Positions 5,745-5,813 of a stretch of 5,813 nt of DNA are shown in pieces. The notes under the pieces were generated by a model that was not told where the DNA came from, did not search any database, and saw only the letters and a program-made list of their open reading frames with translations. Position 1 is the first letter of the stretch. Every line of letters begins with the position of its first letter. Both the position numbers and the translations under genes were made by a program. The DNA is taken from assembly GCA_031259485.1 (NCBI GenBank), contig JAIRLH010000164.1, positions 1-5,813 of the forward strand. Direction: 5' to 3'. Origin of the DNA: Elusimicrobiota bacterium (GTDB lineage: Bacteria > Elusimicrobiota > Elusimicrobia > Elusimicrobiales > Elusimicrobiaceae).

Positions 5745-5813
5745 TCGCGCCAACCGGTAAAATCAAAAGGAACTTGATGAAGCAGTAAGCCAACCAGCAA
5801 GAAATTTTTTGCA
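5745..5813. other. Upstream edge: possible tail of a preceding gene, frame undecided
   Basis: All three minus-strand frames are open from the window edge for at least 16 codons. One ends at TGA 5765-5763, just before ftsQ. A second ends at TAA 5739-5737, overlapping the ftsQ ATG by 8 nt. A third ends at TGA 5710-5708, inside ftsQ. None of the short tails is recognisable. In dcw clusters this place is often held by a mur gene or ddl, but nothing here shows that. Confidence 0.25.

Overview
This is a bacterial division and cell-wall (dcw) type locus, read entirely from the minus strand. In transcription order, from the high-coordinate end, it holds ftsQ, ftsA, a 229-nt palindrome-rich gap, ftsZ, a PilT/PilU-type twitching-motility ATPase, and a cytidylate kinase fused in frame to a PlsC-type acyltransferase. 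The fused gene runs off the window at base 1. All five genes are intact apart from that truncation, and no gene on the plus strand is convincing.

Layout. Bases 5745-5813 are the upstream edge; they may hold the tail of another gene, but the frame cannot be decided. ftsQ (4896-5744) encodes a single-pass membrane protein with a POTRA domain. ftsA (3629-4882) encodes the actin-like membrane anchor of the division ring. The gap 3400-3628 contains at least six short stem-loops, a 24-bp AT-rich dyad, a terminator-like hairpin facing the wrong way, and an inverted repeat that reaches into the ftsA stop codon. ftsZ (2233-3399) encodes the tubulin-like ring protein. It is followed after only 2 nt by the pilT-like gene (1136-2230), and after another 2 nt by cmk-plsC (1-1133).

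How the genes fit together. FtsQ, FtsA and FtsZ act at the division septum. FtsA binds the conserved C-terminal peptide of FtsZ and ties filaments to the membrane through its own C-terminal helix. The ftsZ, pilT-like and cmk-plsC genes are packed so tightly that translational coupling is likely. This would place pilus retraction or surface motility, CMP phosphorylation (CDP/dCDP supply, including CTP for CDP-diacylglycerol) and phosphatidic acid synthesis in one expression unit with the division ring. That grouping is an inference from spacing.

Organism. The division genes, type IV pilus ATPase and PlsC acyltransferase suggest a Gram-negative-type (diderm) bacterium with moderately high GC and many CGCG-rich codons. 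The gene order and the kinase-acyltransferase fusion made me think of Elusimicrobiota or a neighbouring uncultured phylum, but this rests on memory and is only a guess. The standard genes are well supported. The novelty lies in the fusion, the placement of the pilT-like gene, the divergent FtsA nucleotide motifs and the palindromic gap.
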